From CAYONM01 sp964405325 (lineage in GTDB: Bacteria; Planctomycetota; UBA11346): a stretch of 16,308 nt of DNA. The stretch is from positions 1 through 16,308 of the forward strand of contig CAYONM010000064.1 in NCBI GenBank assembly GCA_964405325.1, in the 5' to 3' direction. Every line of letters starts with the position of its first letter. Within the stretch, counting starts at the first letter, position 1. Under the pieces are notes generated by a model. The model saw only the letters and a program-made list of their open reading frames with translations. It searched no databases and was not told the DNA's origin. Below, one piece after another: positions 15,154 to 16,308 of this stretch. Made by a program: the position numbers and the translations under genes.

Positions 15154-15981
15154 TCACTTCCTCCTGACACAGAGCAACTCGTAACGAGCCGGCAGATTCT
15201 CACCGCCTCGACGACGGGTCCATGTGACAATAATATTCACAGCAGCACCATTATTATTGAACAAGCTCGTCGTCCCCGCAAAGCTCAGCAGGCGATGTGA
15301 CTGTGGCAAACGATTCGATGGGTCTTGACGCCGATTCCGCCACTCTGCATCATTCAACAGTCCAGTCACCGCATTGATGTCATAATACTCGAAATACACC
15401 CTCAGATCTCTGAGCCCACTCGGGCCATCAAGGATATTAAGAAACTGCAGCCAATTATAGCGCTTATAGGTATCATGCAGGGCTACCGTATCCTTATCCA
15501 ACGAAGCACCCGTTTTCGGCGCCACCGCATTACTGTCGACAACGCCATAGGCCCCCTCCTGATTATCCTTGAAATACGGCAGACCGAACTCATCCAACGT
15601 GAATTTACTGTAATCAATAGACTCGGTATCATATTGTGCACCGCCATCGGTCAGAGGGCGATGACGGAATGGAACATTTCGGTCCCCTGCAAGGATCTCG
15701 TCCGGATAGGACAATGCAGCCTGCCGAGCAGCCTCGATCGGATCGCTCGGCGGTTCACGCCGATGCCAGGACCACGGCACCAAACCCAAGCGATTCCATT
15801 CCTCGCCCTGAAAGCGCTCTTGCAAAGCCTGAGCGATCTCCCGCGCCTTCCGGTCCTCGACCAACATCGAGTTGACCGTCTCCAAGGTCACGATGCTGCT
15901 CAACACACTGATCATGGCGATCGCCAGCACGGCAGACGCAATCGTGATCTCGATCATAGTGAAAGCTCGGACGATACGCAT
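15154..15981 (-). CDS. PilV/GspI-like minor pseudopilin, first gene of the cassette
   Basis: A 275-residue prepilin-like protein beginning MRIVRA followed by FTMIEITIASAVLAIAMISV. It has the type III signal layout with glutamate at mature position 5 and one hydrophobic helix. As in the next gene, Ala rather than Gly precedes the predicted cleavage site. The globular part starts after an amphipathic helix with KAREIAQALQERFQ (about residues 44-57) and ends with VNIIVTWTRR and LPARYELLCVRR strands, as in PilV-like proteins. The start at 15981 has GGAG six bases upstream; the frame runs to 16104 but the added residues lack a ribosome binding site and would bury the signal. The order PilV-, PilW-, PilX-like matches minor-pilin operons, so the three proteins may form a pseudopilus tip complex. 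Confidence 0.8.
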   Translation of the reverse strand: MRIVRAFTMIEITIASAVLAIAMISVLSSIVTLETVNSMLVEDRKAREIAQALQERFQGEEWNRLGLVPWSWHRREPPSDPIEAARQAALSYPDEILAGDRNVPFRHRPLTDGGAQYDTESIDYSKFTLDEFGLPYFKDNQEGAYGVVDSNAVAPKTGASLDKDTVALHDTYKRYNWLQFLNILDGPSGLRDLRVYFEYYDINAVTGLLNDAEWRNRRQDPSNRLPQSHRLLSFAGTTSLFNNNGAAVNIIVTWTRRRGGENLPARYELLCVRRK

Positions 15982-16308
15982 AGTCGACTCCAGAGGATCT
16001 CTTGTGGGCGCAAGATGTCGTAGCTTAGTCAACCACACCGAGTCTCTCAAGAGACGAAGACCGACTTTTCTGCTCCTTTCAGGCGAAGCTGTATCACCCC
16101 ACACGAACGAGTGCTTTTTCTTGTCCGGACTGACCGGCTGCTCGTGTCAGTTCAACGCTGGCCAAGCAACGGCGAAACCAGTACACGACACCGTTTCACA
16201 GGCCAGACGGGCACTACCATCCAAGACGAATGCCACGATCACGACACATCGCACACTTAGGGCCCGTCAATAAATAAAGGTAGCGTCTCACTTGATCTTT
16301 TGCCGCCC
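15982..16308. other. Noncoding stretch upstream of the pilin-like operon, to the window edge
   Basis: About 330 bases with no convincing gene on either strand. It holds the candidate promoter and the 5' leader of the operon. The plus-strand open frame through it is arginine- and threonine-rich and lies partly antisense to the first pilin-like gene, so it is probably not real. The last 50 bases (from about 16258) have a change of texture, with an AT-rich TCAATAAATAAAGG segment flanked by GC-rich ends. This could be the end of an insertion sequence or the end of another gene's untranslated region, but not enough is in the window to tell. Confidence 0.4.
16022..16050 (-). promoter_or_regulatory. 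Candidate sigma-70 promoter for the minor pilin-like operon
   Basis: On the minus strand TTGAGA (16050-16045) and TAAGCT (16027-16022) are separated by 17 bases. The -35 matches 5 of 6 consensus positions, the -10 only 3 of 6. Transcription would start about 35 nt before the ATG at 15981. A nearby TTGACT at about 16032 has no good -10 partner. Confidence 0.3.

Overview
The window is bacterial chromosome with a Gram-negative type of gene content: a lipoprotein TAXI receptor, a CPA2 antiporter, a sigma-54 activator and a type IV pilus/type II secretion-like minor pilin cassette. An ABC-2 permease fused to a CPBP protease, together with a very large PilX-like protein with a characteristic C-terminal half, recalls the Planctomycetes-Verrucomicrobia-Lentisphaerae group. 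That placement is an impression from family resemblance and remains unproven. The pilin-like genes look somewhat more AT-rich than the left half.

Layout. 101-1087 (+) is a TAXI solute receptor. On the minus strand, 4481-1077 is an ABC export operon: a NatA-like ATPase, a permease-CPBP fusion and a small two-helix membrane protein, with the first two overlapping by 4 nt. 4557-4976 (+) is the C-terminal half of a sugar-phosphate isomerase/epimerase-like TIM barrel without its N-terminal half. 4966-6345 (-) is a CPA2 cation:proton antiporter. Divergent from it, 6493-8097 (+) is a sigma-54-dependent regulator whose stop codon overlaps the GTG start of dnaX (8097). dnaX stops at 9260 on a short gamma-like product, but the tau C-terminal domain continues uninterrupted in the -1 frame to 9757. 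The junction has a C CCC CCA slippery heptamer, an immediate TAA stop and a GC-rich stem-loop, so the sequence looks like a programmed -1 frameshift. A terminator-like hairpin follows.

The right part is on the minus strand: a minor pilin-like operon (PilV/GspI-like at 15981-15154, PilW/GspJ-like at 15152-14175, and a 1241-residue PilX/GspK-like protein at 14163-10438), then a 346-nt gap, then a 60-residue acidic protein (10091-9909). The gap holds a dense set of complementary segments with pseudoknot order (A-B-C-C'-A'-B') plus a competing helix. The G.U pairs that extend these helices favour a plus-strand RNA. I do not recognise the element.

The two most interesting items are the dnaX frameshift site and the structured, possibly pseudoknotted RNA element at 10284-10428.
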